Of a stretch of DNA of 64,000 nt, positions 7,499 to 16,623 are shown piece after piece. Source of the stretch: Sphingomonas populi (GTDB lineage Bacteria > Pseudomonadota > Alphaproteobacteria > Sphingomonadales > Sphingomonadaceae); contig NZ_SGIS01000016.1 of the NCBI RefSeq assembly GCF_004208535.1, positions 1 to 64,000 on the forward strand, written 5' to 3'. A program made the position numbers and the translations under genes. The notes below the pieces were generated by a model. It was not told the DNA's origin. It saw only the letters and a program-made list of their open reading frames with translations, and did not search any database. Position 1 is the first letter of the stretch. Each line of letters opens with the position of its first letter.

Positions 7499-8428
7499 TT
7501 ACCCGCCCGCGAGCACCACCCGCGCCCGGTCGCAATCCGCTGCGATCGCGTCTGTGAGCGCGTCGAGCGTGTCGTACTTGGCCTCTGCGCGAAGAAACTC
7601 GATGAGCTCGACCGCGATCGTCTGTCCGTAGAGGTCGCCGGCAAAGTCAAAGAAATGCGGTTCGAGCAATTCCTTGGGCGGATCGAAGCTCGGTCGCACG
7701 CCGAGGTTCGCCGCGCCGCTGAGCACACGCCCATCGGGAAGGCGGCCGCGCACCGCATAGATGCCGTAGGTCGGCCGCAGATATGTGCCCATGTCGAGAT
7801 TCGCGGTGGGAAAGCCGATCGTCCGGCCCAGCTTCGCGCCGTGCATCACCTCGCCCTCGATCGTGAACGGGCGGGTGAGCAGCCGCGCCGCGCCGCGTGG
7901 ATATCCGCTGGTCAGCGCCGCGCGGATGCGGCTTGATGAGACCGGCTCGTCGTCGAGTGTCACTGGCGCGACCGACTCGACCGAGAAGCCGTGGCGCCGG
8001 CCGAGTTCGGTCAGCACGCCGATATTGCCGCTGCGGGCCTTGCCGAAGGTGAAGTCTTGGCCCGTCACCGCGCCGCCCAGGCCGATCGCCGCGATCAGCC
8101 GCTGCTCGACAAACGCTTGCGCGCTCAGCGCGGCGAGCGCTGCGTCGAAGCGGAAGACGATCATCGCGTCGGCGCCGGCTTCCGCGAACAGCCGCTCGCG
8201 CTGGTCGAGCGTGGTGAGCCGGAAGGGCGCGGCATCGGGCTTGAAGTAGCGCACCGGATGCGGATCGAACGTCGCGACCAAAGCGGGCCGCCCCTCGGCA
8301 CGCGCGCGCGCGATCGCTCGGCCGACCACGGCCTGGTGCCCCAGATGGAACCCGTCGAAATTCCCAAGCGCAACGATACCGCCGCGCAAAGCCGCAGGCA
8401 GCACCGAGCTGCCGTCAAGCCGCTCCAT
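7499..8428 (-). CDS. ribF: Bifunctional riboflavin kinase / FAD synthetase
   Basis: Converts riboflavin to FMN and FMN to FAD. The N-terminal nucleotidyltransferase half has GNFDGFHLGHQAVV (residues 23-36, the HxGH motif) and FDPHPVRYF. The C-terminal riboflavin kinase half contains GRTIGFPTANLD and GVRPSFD. The 309-residue length is standard. ATG at 8428. No FMN riboswitch-like leader is evident in the 58 bases upstream, which separate it from folA, so it may be read through from thyA-folA. Confidence 0.96.
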   Translation of the reverse strand: MERLDGSSVLPAALRGGIVALGNFDGFHLGHQAVVGRAIARARAEGRPALVATFDPHPVRYFKPDAAPFRLTTLDQRERLFAEAGADAMIVFRFDAALAALSAQAFVEQRLIAAIGLGGAVTGQDFTFGKARSGNIGVLTELGRRHGFSVESVAPVTLDDEPVSSSRIRAALTSGYPRGAARLLTRPFTIEGEVMHGAKLGRTIGFPTANLDMGTYLRPTYGIYAVRGRLPDGRVLSGAANLGVRPSFDPPKELLEPHFFDFAGDLYGQTIAVELIEFLRAEAKYDTLDALTDAIAADCDRARVVLAGG

Positions 8429-8487
8429 GTCGGCGGGCTATAGGGGCGCGGGACAGCGCGCGCCAGTGGGGTTGCGCAGGCATTGCG

Positions 8488-8961
8488 TCAGCGGCGTGGT
8501 GTGAGCGTGAAGAAACTGTAAGCCGGGCGTTCGCCTTCGGCGGCATGATCCTCGCGCGCCAATTCCTGCCATCTGCCGGCATCGAGCGTGAATTGGGCGT
8601 CGCCCTCATATTCGCGCCAAATCGTCGTGACTTCGGCGCAGTCGGCGCGATCCTCGAACAGCCGAAAAACCTCAGCTCCACCGATCACCGAAACGTCGCC
8701 GCCGGCGAGCGCGAGCGCAGCCTCGACCGTGTGCGCGACCTCCGCTCCCGCCGCCGACCAGTCCGCGTCGCGCGTCAGCAGGATATGGCGGCGGCCCGGC
8801 AGGGGCGCCGGGAAGCTCTCGAACGTCTTGCGGCCCATGATCATCGGTTTGCCCAGCGTCAGCGCCTTGAACCGCTTCAGGTCGGCGGGGAGATGCCAGG
8901 GCAGTTTGCCGTCGCTGCCGATGACGCCATTCTCCGCGTGGGCGAAAACGAGCGTAATCAC
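8488..8961 (-). CDS. folA: Dihydrofolate reductase
   Basis: NADPH-dependent reduction of dihydrofolate to tetrahydrofolate. The 157 residues show the [21 protein letters not shown] start (with Asp of LPADLK as the folate-binding acid), MGRKTFESF and ISVIGG-type loop [10 protein letters not shown]. It begins with GTG at 8961, which overlaps the thyA stop by 4 bases (GTGA). Coupling with thyA makes sense because thymidylate synthase generates dihydrofolate. Confidence 0.95.
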   Translation of the reverse strand: MITLVFAHAENGVIGSDGKLPWHLPADLKRFKALTLGKPMIMGRKTFESFPAPLPGRRHILLTRDADWSAAGAEVAHTVEAALALAGGDVSVIGGAEVFRLFEDRADCAEVTTIWREYEGDAQFTLDAGRWQELAREDHAAEGERPAYSFFTLTPRR

Positions 8962-9752
8962 ACCGCCACCGCCGCCTTGATATGCGGCTGCGCAATGTAA
9001 TCGTGAAGTACGAAATCCTCATACTCATAGCCATCGATCGAATCGGCCCGCCGCCGGATCTCCAGCCGTGGCAACGGCCCCGGCGTGCGGGAAAGCTGCT
9101 CACGCGCCTGATCGAGATGGTTGGAATAGAGGTGGCAGTCGCCGCCGGTCCAGATGAACTCGCCCGGCTCCAGCCCGCATTGCTGCGCGATCAGGTGCGT
9201 CAGCAACGCGTAACTGGCGATGTTGAACGGCACGCCAAGGAAGATATCGGCCGAGCGCTGGTAGAGCTGGAGCGATAGCCGTCCGTTCGCGACATAGGTC
9301 TGGAAGAGGCAGTGGCACGGCGCCAGCGCCATCGCGTGCAGGTCACCCGGATTCCAGGCGGTGACGATCTGGCGACGCGAGGCCGGGTTGGTCTTGATCT
9401 GCTCGATCAGCTCGGCGATCTGGTCGATGTGGTGCCCGTCCGCAGTCGCCCAGTCGCGCCATTGCTTGCCGTAAACCGGGCCGAGATCACCGTTTTCGTC
9501 GGCCCATTCGTCCCAGATGCTCACCTTGCGGTCGCGCAGCCACTGGACGTTGGTGTCGCCGCGCAGGAACCACAACAGCTCAACGATGATCGAGCGCAGG
9601 TGTAGCTTCTTCGTGGTCAGCACAGGGAAGCCCTGCGCGAGATCGAAGCGCATCTGGTGCCCGAACACCGAGAGCGTGCCGGTGCCGGTGCGGTCCATCT
9701 GCTCCGCGCCGGTATCGAGGACTCGCCTCATCAGATCGAGATATTGCTGCAT
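8958..9752 (-). CDS. thyA: Thymidylate synthase
   Basis: Methylates dUMP to dTMP with methylene-tetrahydrofolate. Start set at ATG 9752 because [13 protein letters not shown] is the conserved N-terminus and gives the usual 264 residues; the 33 codons upstream are not family sequence. Catalytic Cys146 lies in [31 protein letters not shown] and YSNHLDQ are all present. Divergent from the RadC-like gene, with about 105 bases between the two starts. Confidence 0.97.
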   Translation of the reverse strand: MQQYLDLMRRVLDTGAEQMDRTGTGTLSVFGHQMRFDLAQGFPVLTTKKLHLRSIIVELLWFLRGDTNVQWLRDRKVSIWDEWADENGDLGPVYGKQWRDWATADGHHIDQIAELIEQIKTNPASRRQIVTAWNPGDLHAMALAPCHCLFQTYVANGRLSLQLYQRSADIFLGVPFNIASYALLTHLIAQQCGLEPGEFIWTGGDCHLYSNHLDQAREQLSRTPGPLPRLEIRRRADSIDGYEYEDFVLHDYIAQPHIKAAVAV

Positions 9753-9857
9753 GCGCGCGGGTCTAGCGCGCGCCGCCTCGCGCGTCACCGCCGATATGAA
9801 TGGCCCGAAATGGAGGGGTGTCCTTCCAGGCATCGCTGAACGCGTCATCATTGCGGG

Positions 9858-10274
9858 GTGGAGCTATCACCGATCCCCATCCCGCCGCCCGGCGCGCCCT
9901 TCCGCAAACTGGATGCCGAGCATGTCGCGATCGCGCTGTTCGCGCCGATCCGCGATCTCGCGATCGAGGTCGCCATGTTCGCGTATGTCGATCCCGAATG
10001 GCGGCTGCTCGGGGTCCGTACCCGGCCCTCGAACGAGCCGCACACGGTCGAGGTGCCGATCCGCATCATCGTCGCGGATGCATTGACCTTCGACGCGGCA
10101 GGTGTGGTGATGGCGCACAACCACCCCAGCGGCGACCCGACGCCCAGCGAGGGCGACCGCGCTCTTACGCGACGGCTGGCGCGGGCGCTGGACGGGGTGG
10201 GTGTGCGGCTGATCGACCATCTCGTACTCGCAGGGCGCGAGACAGCGAGTTTCCGGCGCATCGGGTTGCTATGA
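9858..10274 (+). CDS. RadC-like JAB/MPN domain protein, short form
   Basis: Predicted metal-dependent JAB-domain protein. The signature [14 protein letters not shown] at residues 87-100 supplies two His, Ser97 and Asp100. Normal RadC proteins have about 220 residues with a helix-hairpin-helix N-terminus; here only the catalytic half is present (138 residues). GTG at 9858 is the assumed start and lacks a clear alternative ATG before the domain. The function of RadC-family proteins is unsettled; a DNA repair role was later doubted. Confidence 0.8.
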   Translation: MELSPIPIPPPGAPFRKLDAEHVAIALFAPIRDLAIEVAMFAYVDPEWRLLGVRTRPSNEPHTVEVPIRIIVADALTFDAAGVVMAHNHPSGDPTPSEGDRALTRRLARALDGVGVRLIDHLVLAGRETASFRRIGLL

Positions 10275-10316
10275 TCGCGGGTAGGGTGTTCGCCGATATG
10301 TGGTCGACTGGGGGCC

Positions 10317-11024
10317 TTATCGGTTCACGCAGGCCTTGATCGTCGACGGTTCCGGTCGTCGACCCACCGCTTTGAACGTAGCAAGATAGCCGCCGGCCGA
10401 TGGCATGTCCTGCCGAGCGACCTGCGTGTAGCCGACAGCGGCGAACTCGCATTTCAGCAACGCGGGCGGTGTGCCGTGGCGCTGGGTCGGGCGATCGGCA
10501 TCGACCACCACGACAAGGCCGTCGGGCTTGAGCGACGGGCGCATCCGCCACAGGAATTCGTAGGGTTGGCCGATTTCATGATACATGTGGATCATCAGGA
10601 CGCGGTCGAAGCTGTTCGCCGGCAGCTTCGGATCGGCGGGCGTACCGAGCCGCACGCTGACATTGTCGAGCCGGTCGCGCGCGACGCGTTCCGCCAGCGC
10701 ATCGTGGATGCTGGCGACGATATCCTCGGCCAGCACGCGACCCTCCTTGCCGACGTGCGCGGCGAGGCGGATCGTGTAATAGCCCTCGCCCGCGCCGAGA
10801 TCGGCGACGGTCATGCCGCGCTTGATGCCGGCTTTCGCCATGACCTGCTGTGCTTCGTCGCGGCTGTCACGATCCTGCTCGGTGGACCAGCGCGGCGAAA
10901 CGATCCGCGCGACCGGGCGGTCGGCGGCGGGGAAGGGGCCTTCGGCCTGTTGCGTTGCCGTGGGGGCGCAAGCGGCGAGCGCCAGCAGCGCCAACGACGA
11001 ACCCCTGAGGTGCCCCCATGCCAT
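10317..11024 (-). CDS. Class I SAM-dependent methyltransferase with lipoprotein-type signal
   Basis: Rossmann methyltransferase of 235 residues. The SAM-binding motif I is VADLGAGEGYYT, and LMIHMYHEI is a post-II motif. The N-terminus (MAWGHLRGSSLALLALAACAP) looks like a lipoprotein signal with lipobox LAAC, implying a periplasmic, membrane-anchored location, odd for an enzyme that needs SAM. Start at ATG 11024, two bases after the prfB stop. The same architecture is common in this group as an uncharacterised predicted methyltransferase. Substrate unknown. Confidence 0.78.
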   Translation of the reverse strand: MAWGHLRGSSLALLALAACAPTATQQAEGPFPAADRPVARIVSPRWSTEQDRDSRDEAQQVMAKAGIKRGMTVADLGAGEGYYTIRLAAHVGKEGRVLAEDIVASIHDALAERVARDRLDNVSVRLGTPADPKLPANSFDRVLMIHMYHEIGQPYEFLWRMRPSLKPDGLVVVVDADRPTQRHGTPPALLKCEFAAVGYTQVARQDMPSAGGYLATFKAVGRRPEPSTIKACVNR

Positions 11025-11026
11025 GA

Positions 11027-12154
11027 TCAGTCGACGTCCTCCACCTCGACCGTCTCGCCGGTCACGCGCTGCGACAGCGCGGCGGCCATGAAGGCGTCGA
11101 GATCGCCGTCCAGCACGTCGGACGGGCTGGTCGAGGTAACGCCGGTGCGCAAATCCTTCACCAACTGATAGGGCTGCAACACGTAGGAGCGGATCTGGTG
11201 GCCCCAGCCGATATCGGTCTTGCTGGCGTTCTCCGCGCTGGCCGCCGCCTCGCGGATCTGCAATTCGCGTTCGTAGAGCTTGGCGCGGAGTTGGTTGTAC
11301 GCCTCTGCCTTGTTCTTGTGCTGCGATCGCTGGTTCTGGCACTGCACGACGATGCCGGTCGGAATGTGCGTGATCCGCACCGCCGAATCGGTCGTGTTGA
11401 TGTGCTGGCCGCCGGCGCCTGACGCGCGGTACGTATCGATGCGCAGATCGCTTTCGTTATATTGCACGTCGATATTGTCGTCGATCACCGGATAGACCCA
11501 CACACTCGCGAACGAGGTGTGGCGACGCGCGGCACTGTCATAGGGGCTGATGCGGACGAGGCGGTGAACGCCGCTCTCGGTCTTGGCATAGCCATAGGCA
11601 TTCTCGCCCTTGAGCAGCAACGTCGCCGATTTGATGCCGGCCTGCTCGCCCGAATGGTGATCGACCAGTTCGACCTTGAGGCCGTGACGCTCCGCCCAGC
11701 GCGAATACATGCGCTGGAGCATGCCTGCCCAATCCTGGCTCTCGGTGCCGCCCGCGCCGGCATTGACCTCGACATAGGTGTCGTTGCCATCAGCCTCGCC
11801 GGCGAGGAGCGCCTTGACCTTATCCTCGGCGGCGCGTTTCGAGAGAGTGGCGAGCGCGGCGACGCCCTCGTTCTCCATCTCGGTGTCGCCTTCGGCCTCG
11901 GCCATCTCGATCAGTTCGGCGGTGTCGCTCAGCTCGCTTTCGATCGCCCGCGTCGCGCCGATCGCCTCGTCGAGCCGCCGCCGCTCGCGCATCACATCCT
12001 GCGCCGCCTTGGCGTCGTTCCACAACGTCGGGTCTTCGACGCGCGCGTTGAGTTCGTCGAGCCGCCGAAGCGCACGGTCCCAGTCGAGAAAACGGCGGAG
12101 CAGCGCGAGCGAGTCCTTGATCGAATCGATATGTGCCTGCGCTTCGGCGCGCAT
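11027..12154 (-). CDS. prfB: Peptide chain release factor 2
   Basis: Recognises UGA and UAA stop codons and triggers peptide release. Start moved to ATG 12154 ([16 protein letters not shown]). The GGQ catalytic loop is in [14 protein letters not shown], the SPF-type codon-recognition region is replaced by the segment around [13 protein letters not shown], and the PCRF domain spans the first third. No in-frame UGA or frameshift site is present, unlike enterobacterial prfB, so the frame is continuous. Followed immediately by a methyltransferase gene; a palindromic repeat lies just upstream. Confidence 0.95.
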   Translation of the reverse strand: MRAEAQAHIDSIKDSLALLRRFLDWDRALRRLDELNARVEDPTLWNDAKAAQDVMRERRRLDEAIGATRAIESELSDTAELIEMAEAEGDTEMENEGVAALATLSKRAAEDKVKALLAGEADGNDTYVEVNAGAGGTESQDWAGMLQRMYSRWAERHGLKVELVDHHSGEQAGIKSATLLLKGENAYGYAKTESGVHRLVRISPYDSAARRHTSFASVWVYPVIDDNIDVQYNESDLRIDTYRASGAGGQHINTTDSAVRITHIPTGIVVQCQNQRSQHKNKAEAYNQLRAKLYERELQIREAAASAENASKTDIGWGHQIRSYVLQPYQLVKDLRTGVTSTSPSDVLDGDLDAFMAAALSQRVTGETVEVEDVD

Positions 12155-12175
12155 GGTGGTAACTCCAGGTTCTGA

Positions 12176-12276
12176 TCGTCGCCCCGGCGCCAAGGGATTA
12201 TGGGGCCGGGGCCGCTATGTAATGTGGCAAGCGCTTCGTATCAAACGCAGCGGCCCCGGCCTTCGCCCGGGCGACG
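12176..12276. repeat. Dispersed palindromic element, family B, copy 1
   Basis: Outer arms TCGTCGCCCCGGC and GCCCGGGCGACG, with inner GGCCGGGGCCG and CGGCCCCGGCC. Total about 100 bp. Similar elements lie at 23675-23760 and 48576-48666. It sits between mrcA and prfB and could fold in RNA or DNA. The middle (GCAAGCGCTTCG) is shared with copy 3 (GCAATCGCTTCG). Confidence 0.8.
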
Positions 12277-12283
12277 GGTTGCC

Positions 12284-14821
12284 CTAGTAAATCCCGCCCT
12301 CTCTTTGCAAGAAGTCGCTGTCCTTGCGCTGCTCGCCCGCCTGCGCCGCTTGCGCCGCCTGTGCCCGCGCGGCGGCGGCAGCAGCGGCGGCCGCTGCGGC
12401 TTCCTCGGGCGTCTGGCGATGGAAGACGCGGCGCGGCTCGCTCTCGGGCTTGAACGCTTCCCAGATCACCGGCGCCTTGGGATCGGCGGTCGGCCAGGCG
12501 CCATAGACCGGCTTGCCCGAGGCGCGATCGATGCGAACCATGCGAATACCGGCCGGCGCGCGGAACGGCACCTTGGGCAGACCCTCATATGCCTTGACCG
12601 CGAATTCCTTGAAGATCGGCGCCGCGATCGTACCGCCCTGCGCGTAGCCGCCCAGGCCATGCGGTGTGTCATAGCCGATATACAGGCCGCCGATCATCTG
12701 CGGCGTGCCGCCGATGAACCACACATCGGTAGGGCCGGAGTTGGTGCCGGTCTTGCCGAACATCGGCCGGTCGAGGTCGCGCAACACGGTCGCGGTGCCG
12801 CGCTGGATCACGCCCTCGGCGATGTGGACCATCTGATAGGCGCTCATCGCGTTGACCACCTGCTTGCCCCGGTTGACCGGGCGCGGCATCGGCTTGCCGT
12901 TCCAATCGGGCGCGTTGCAGCCTTCGCACGCATGCCAATTCTCGGGCCAGATCACCTTGCCGTGCCGATCCTGCACGAAGTCGATCAGCGTGCCCTGATG
13001 CGCCTGCCCGTGGTTCTCGAGGATGGTGTAGGCGTTGACCATCCGTGCCACCGTCGTCTCGCCCGCGCCGAGCGCGAAGGACAGATAGGGCGGATATTTG
13101 CCGACGCCGATCCGGTCCATCAGCCCGACCACCTTGGGCATGCCGGTCTGCGCGGCGGCGCGCACCGTCATCAGGTTGCGTGATTGCTCGATGCCCCACC
13201 GCATCGTGTGAGGGCCTGAGCCAGCACTGCCGCCAAAGTTCCGAAAGCATTTCTGCCCGAGCCGCGCGCCCTGGAAGACGCAGAACGGGCCGTCGACGAT
13301 GATCGAGGCTGGCGTCATGCCGTTCTCGAGTGCGGCGGAATACACGATCGGCTTGATCGTCGATCCCGGCTGGCGCAGCGCCTGGGTGGCGCGGTTGAAC
13401 GCCTGCAGACGGAAGTCGAACCCGCCCTGCATCGCCATCACCCGCCCGGTCGAGGGTTCTTCGACGACGAACGCGCCAGAGATTTTCGGGACGGCGCGCA
13501 ACGCGAACTGGTCACCCTCGGGTGCGACGGCGATGATGTCGCCCGGCTTGATCGCGGCGAAGGCGGTCCCGCCTTGCTCGCGCACCGGCATCTGCGCGGC
13601 CGATCGCGGCATCGTGCCGGTCTCTCCGTTCGCGAAGCCGAGCGTCGCCGAACTGCTGTCGACTGCGGTGACGATCGCGGCGCGCCAGTCCTGATAATCG
13701 AGGCCGATATGGGTGTTGAGCAGCGTCGACAGCCAGGCGTCGCCGGTGATGTCGGCATGACCGAGCGGCCCGCTCCAACCGCGCCCGCGATCGTAACGCA
13801 GCAGGCCGTTGCGAAGCGCGGTCTGCGCATATTCCTGAATGCGCTGGTCGAGCGAGGTGCGGACCCACAGCCCGCCAGCATAGACGCTGTACGGCCCGGC
13901 ATTGCCGTCCTCGCCGAATTTGTCGATCAATTGCCGGCGCACTTCCTCGACGAAATAGCCGGTGCCGGCGATTTCGGTCTTGGGCGTCTGGCGCGGCACC
14001 GTGCCGAGCGGCTCGGCATCGGCCTGCGCATAGTGGCTCTGATCGATGAAGCCGTTCCTGAGCATCTCGGCGAGCACATAATGGCGTCGCGCCAGCGCGC
14101 GTTCGGCATGACGATCGGGATCGTAGTTTGACGGGCCTTTGGGCAGGATCGCGAGATAGGCGAATTGCGCGAGATCGAGCTCGCTCAGTTCCTTGCCGAA
14201 ATAGGCGTAGCTCGCTGCCTCGACGCCGAAGGCGTTACGGCCGAGCGCGATCTGGTTGAGGTACAGTTCGAGGATCTGCGGCTTGGTCAGCGAATCCTCG
14301 ATTCGATAGGCGAGGATCGCCTCTTTCAGCTTGCGGCTGTAGCTGTGCTCGTTGCCGATCAGCAGGTTCTTGGCGACCTGCTGCGTGATCGTCGAGGCAC
14401 CGCGCGCGCGCTTGTTGCGGGCGAGATTGTCCCACAGGGCGGAGGCGATGCCGGCGTAATCGACACCGTGATGCTCGAAGAAGGTCTTGTCCTCGGCGGC
14501 GAGGAAGGCGCGCACCAGCAGCGGCGGATATTCGTTGTAGCTCAATTCCACGCGGCGTTCTCGCGCGTAGGAATGGATCGGCAGGCCGTCGATCGCGCGC
14601 ACGTTGGTCGGCAGCGGCGGCTCGTAGACGCGAAGCTTGTCGACCGAGGGCAAGTCGCGCGCGAACAAAGCGAAGAACGCGGCATAGGCGATTCCCGCCA
14701 GCACACCGAGCACGAGCAGCAGTTTCACCCACCAGCGGCCCCAAAGGCGGCCCGCAAGCCCTCGCAGTCCGTCCGCCTCGCGACGCAGGCGGAAGTTCAC
14801 GCTGGAATCATCGTCGGCCAT
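12284..14821 (-). CDS. mrcA: Penicillin-binding protein 1A
   Basis: Bifunctional peptidoglycan glycosyltransferase/transpeptidase in the inner membrane, 845 residues. One membrane helix at about 32-56; GT51 domain from about 80, with catalytic Glu110 in AAEDKTFFEHHG; transpeptidase domain with S487TIK (GSTIKP), S547RN and K690TGT. The tail is rich in Ala (AAAAAAAAAA) and ends QREGGIY. ATG at 14821 is preferred over a TTG eight codons upstream. It follows the amidase gene, from which it is separated by 62 bases, giving a cell-wall pair. Confidence 0.96.
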   Translation of the reverse strand: MADDDSSVNFRLRREADGLRGLAGRLWGRWWVKLLLVLGVLAGIAYAAFFALFARDLPSVDKLRVYEPPLPTNVRAIDGLPIHSYARERRVELSYNEYPPLLVRAFLAAEDKTFFEHHGVDYAGIASALWDNLARNKRARGASTITQQVAKNLLIGNEHSYSRKLKEAILAYRIEDSLTKPQILELYLNQIALGRNAFGVEAASYAYFGKELSELDLAQFAYLAILPKGPSNYDPDRHAERALARRHYVLAEMLRNGFIDQSHYAQADAEPLGTVPRQTPKTEIAGTGYFVEEVRRQLIDKFGEDGNAGPYSVYAGGLWVRTSLDQRIQEYAQTALRNGLLRYDRGRGWSGPLGHADITGDAWLSTLLNTHIGLDYQDWRAAIVTAVDSSSATLGFANGETGTMPRSAAQMPVREQGGTAFAAIKPGDIIAVAPEGDQFALRAVPKISGAFVVEEPSTGRVMAMQGGFDFRLQAFNRATQALRQPGSTIKPIVYSAALENGMTPASIIVDGPFCVFQGARLGQKCFRNFGGSAGSGPHTMRWGIEQSRNLMTVRAAAQTGMPKVVGLMDRIGVGKYPPYLSFALGAGETTVARMVNAYTILENHGQAHQGTLIDFVQDRHGKVIWPENWHACEGCNAPDWNGKPMPRPVNRGKQVVNAMSAYQMVHIAEGVIQRGTATVLRDLDRPMFGKTGTNSGPTDVWFIGGTPQMIGGLYIGYDTPHGLGGYAQGGTIAAPIFKEFAVKAYEGLPKVPFRAPAGIRMVRIDRASGKPVYGAWPTADPKAPVIWEAFKPESEPRRVFHRQTPEEAAAAAAAAAAARAQAAQAAQAGEQRKDSDFLQREGGIY

Positions 14822-14883
14822 ATCCGGGGCAGGCTCTAGCAAGTTTCACGCGCGTTGCCAGCCTCGCCGGTGAAATCTGCGTG

Positions 14884-16143
14884 TTACTGCGTGGAAGCGA
14901 GCCGACGCGCGAAATGCACATCCACCGCGCGCCGCACGCTTTCCGCGATCGCCTGGCGACCTTCGGGGGAGTCGATGAAATCGGCATCGCGCGGATTCGA
15001 GATATAGCCGGTCTCGAACAGGATCGAGGGCATGTCGGGCGCCTTCAGCACCATGAGCGAGGCCATGCGATGGAAGTTGGGCTTCATCGGCACCAGCGGC
15101 TGCGCCTCGCGGCCGAGCAGGCGGGCGAAATTGGCCGAGGAGTTCATCGTCTCGCGCTGGGTCAGATCGATCAGGATCGAGGAGATGTCGGGCGAGGTCG
15201 AGGCGAGATTCACGCCAGCGATGACGTCCGCCTTGTTCTCGCGCGCCGCCAGCCGCGCCGATTCCTTGTCGGAGGCGACTTCGGATAAGGTGTACACCGA
15301 AGCGCCGCTCGCATCGCCCGAGCCGACGCTGTCGCAGTGGATCGAAATGAACAGGTTGGCGTGGAGCTTGCGCGCGATGCCGAACCGCTCCTGCAGGATG
15401 ATGAAGCGGTCGTCCTCGCGAGTCAGCGCGACGCGCACCCGGCCGGATTGGAGCAGCTCGTCGCGGATCGCCTTGGCGATGCGTAGCGTCACGTCCTTCT
15501 CGCGCCGGCCATCGGTGGGGGCGATCGCGCCGGGGTCCTGGCCGCCGTGACCGGCATCGATCACCACCAGCGGACGGCTGGCGTCATCGCCATAGACGCG
15601 CGGCAGGTGGAGCTTGCGGCTCGACGGCGGGATCGGCACGGCAACCTGATATTTGCGGACGGCCCGCGTCGCAGTGCCGAAGGTGAAGGACGGCAGGAAG
15701 CGAACGCTCCGCGCATTGGCGGCGCGCGCGAAGGTTGCGTCATCGACGGTACGTAGCGCGATCGTCAGATCGCGTCCGTCGTCGCCGAAGCTGCCCTCGC
15801 GAACCACGGCAGGGCGCGCGAGATCGAACACGATGCGCAGCCCGTCCGTGCCGCGCGGGCTTTGGCGTACTGCCGTGACGATGCCGTCGACACCGACCGA
15901 GCGGCCCGGCGTCGCGCCGGTGACATCGACCGCGATCCGTTGCGGGCGAGCGAGCAGGAAGGCCGACGCATCCGCGACGCTGCGATCGAAGTGCAGGACA
16001 ATCCGGTCGCGACGCACGTCGACCCGCCGTATCGTCGCGGCCAAACTCGGGGTGCCGGCGAACCAGCAGGCCAGCAGGGCGAGGAAAAACGACACGCGAG
16101 CATAATGCCGCGCCGGCACGCGGCCGGTCCAGCGAAAAGACAT
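14884..16143 (-). CDS. amiC: N-acetylmuramoyl-L-alanine amidase with AMIN domain
   Basis: Periplasmic zinc amidase that cleaves peptide stems from peptidoglycan, needed for septum splitting. Signal peptide of about 36 residues (FFLALLACWFAG), AMIN-like beta domain at about 38-130 that targets it to the septum, then Amidase_3 domain with zinc ligands His199 (DAGHGG), Glu215 (RREKD) and His269 (SIHCDS); FETGYISN carries the catalytic Glu. Start at ATG 16143. mrcA follows downstream. Confidence 0.93.
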   Translation of the reverse strand: MSFRWTGRVPARHYARVSFFLALLACWFAGTPSLAATIRRVDVRRDRIVLHFDRSVADASAFLLARPQRIAVDVTGATPGRSVGVDGIVTAVRQSPRGTDGLRIVFDLARPAVVREGSFGDDGRDLTIALRTVDDATFARAANARSVRFLPSFTFGTATRAVRKYQVAVPIPPSSRKLHLPRVYGDDASRPLVVIDAGHGGQDPGAIAPTDGRREKDVTLRIAKAIRDELLQSGRVRVALTREDDRFIILQERFGIARKLHANLFISIHCDSVGSGDASGASVYTLSEVASDKESARLAARENKADVIAGVNLASTSPDISSILIDLTQRETMNSSANFARLLGREAQPLVPMKPNFHRMASLMVLKAPDMPSILFETGYISNPRDADFIDSPEGRQAIAESVRRAVDVHFARRLASTQ

Positions 16144-16299
16144 CGTGGGAGAATCCCGTTAATTACGCAGTTACTGCGATCGTTCTGTCACGGACGCATC
16201 ACCCCGTGGTGAAACGGCAAGGTTAACGCGACGTTCACCATTGCATTGCTGCCGTGCAGCGAAAAAAATGTGCCGGTTGCTGCGCACCGTTTGGAATGC

Positions 16300-16623
16300 T
16301 ACGCATGCGCAAGCACCGGAAAGCGCTTGTTTTGGCGCTGCCCCGGTCGATCCGGTCGCTGCATGGTTTTGCGGTGACTTTTCAGGTTGACGTTCGCATG
16401 ATGCATTTCTCCACAAGCTCGCGCCGACCGGCTTTTGCCGGCGGCTTCGCGAGCGCGCGGGGTGCCGTGGGCCAAGCGCTCGGGCGTGCGATGCGAGCAG
16501 AGGCGATTTTCGAAACCCATTGCGGCCACCGGCCGGGCGCGTTTTCCGCCCGGCACGCGCCGCGTCATGATCGCGCGCGGAACGGCCTGTACGGCCGTGG
16601 CCCGCGCGCCCGGAGAACATTAA
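16300..16623 (+). promoter_or_regulatory. Hairpin-rich leader of the RNase E gene
   Basis: The 480-base gap before rne contains no convincing gene. It holds several strong hairpins close to the start: CCGGC-TTTT-GCCGG around 16428-16441, GCCGGGCG / CGCCCGGC (about 16532-16554) and ACGGCC-TGTAC-GGCCGT (about 16582-16598), followed by GGAG and ATTAAATG. RNase E in other bacteria autoregulates through its long structured leader, and this arrangement fits that scheme. The transcription start was not located, so the left boundary is arbitrary. Confidence 0.5.

Noticed and set aside
12154..12154. Programmed frameshift in prfB
   Set aside because: No in-frame UGA or slippery stretch exists near the N-terminus; the frame is continuous from ATG 12154.
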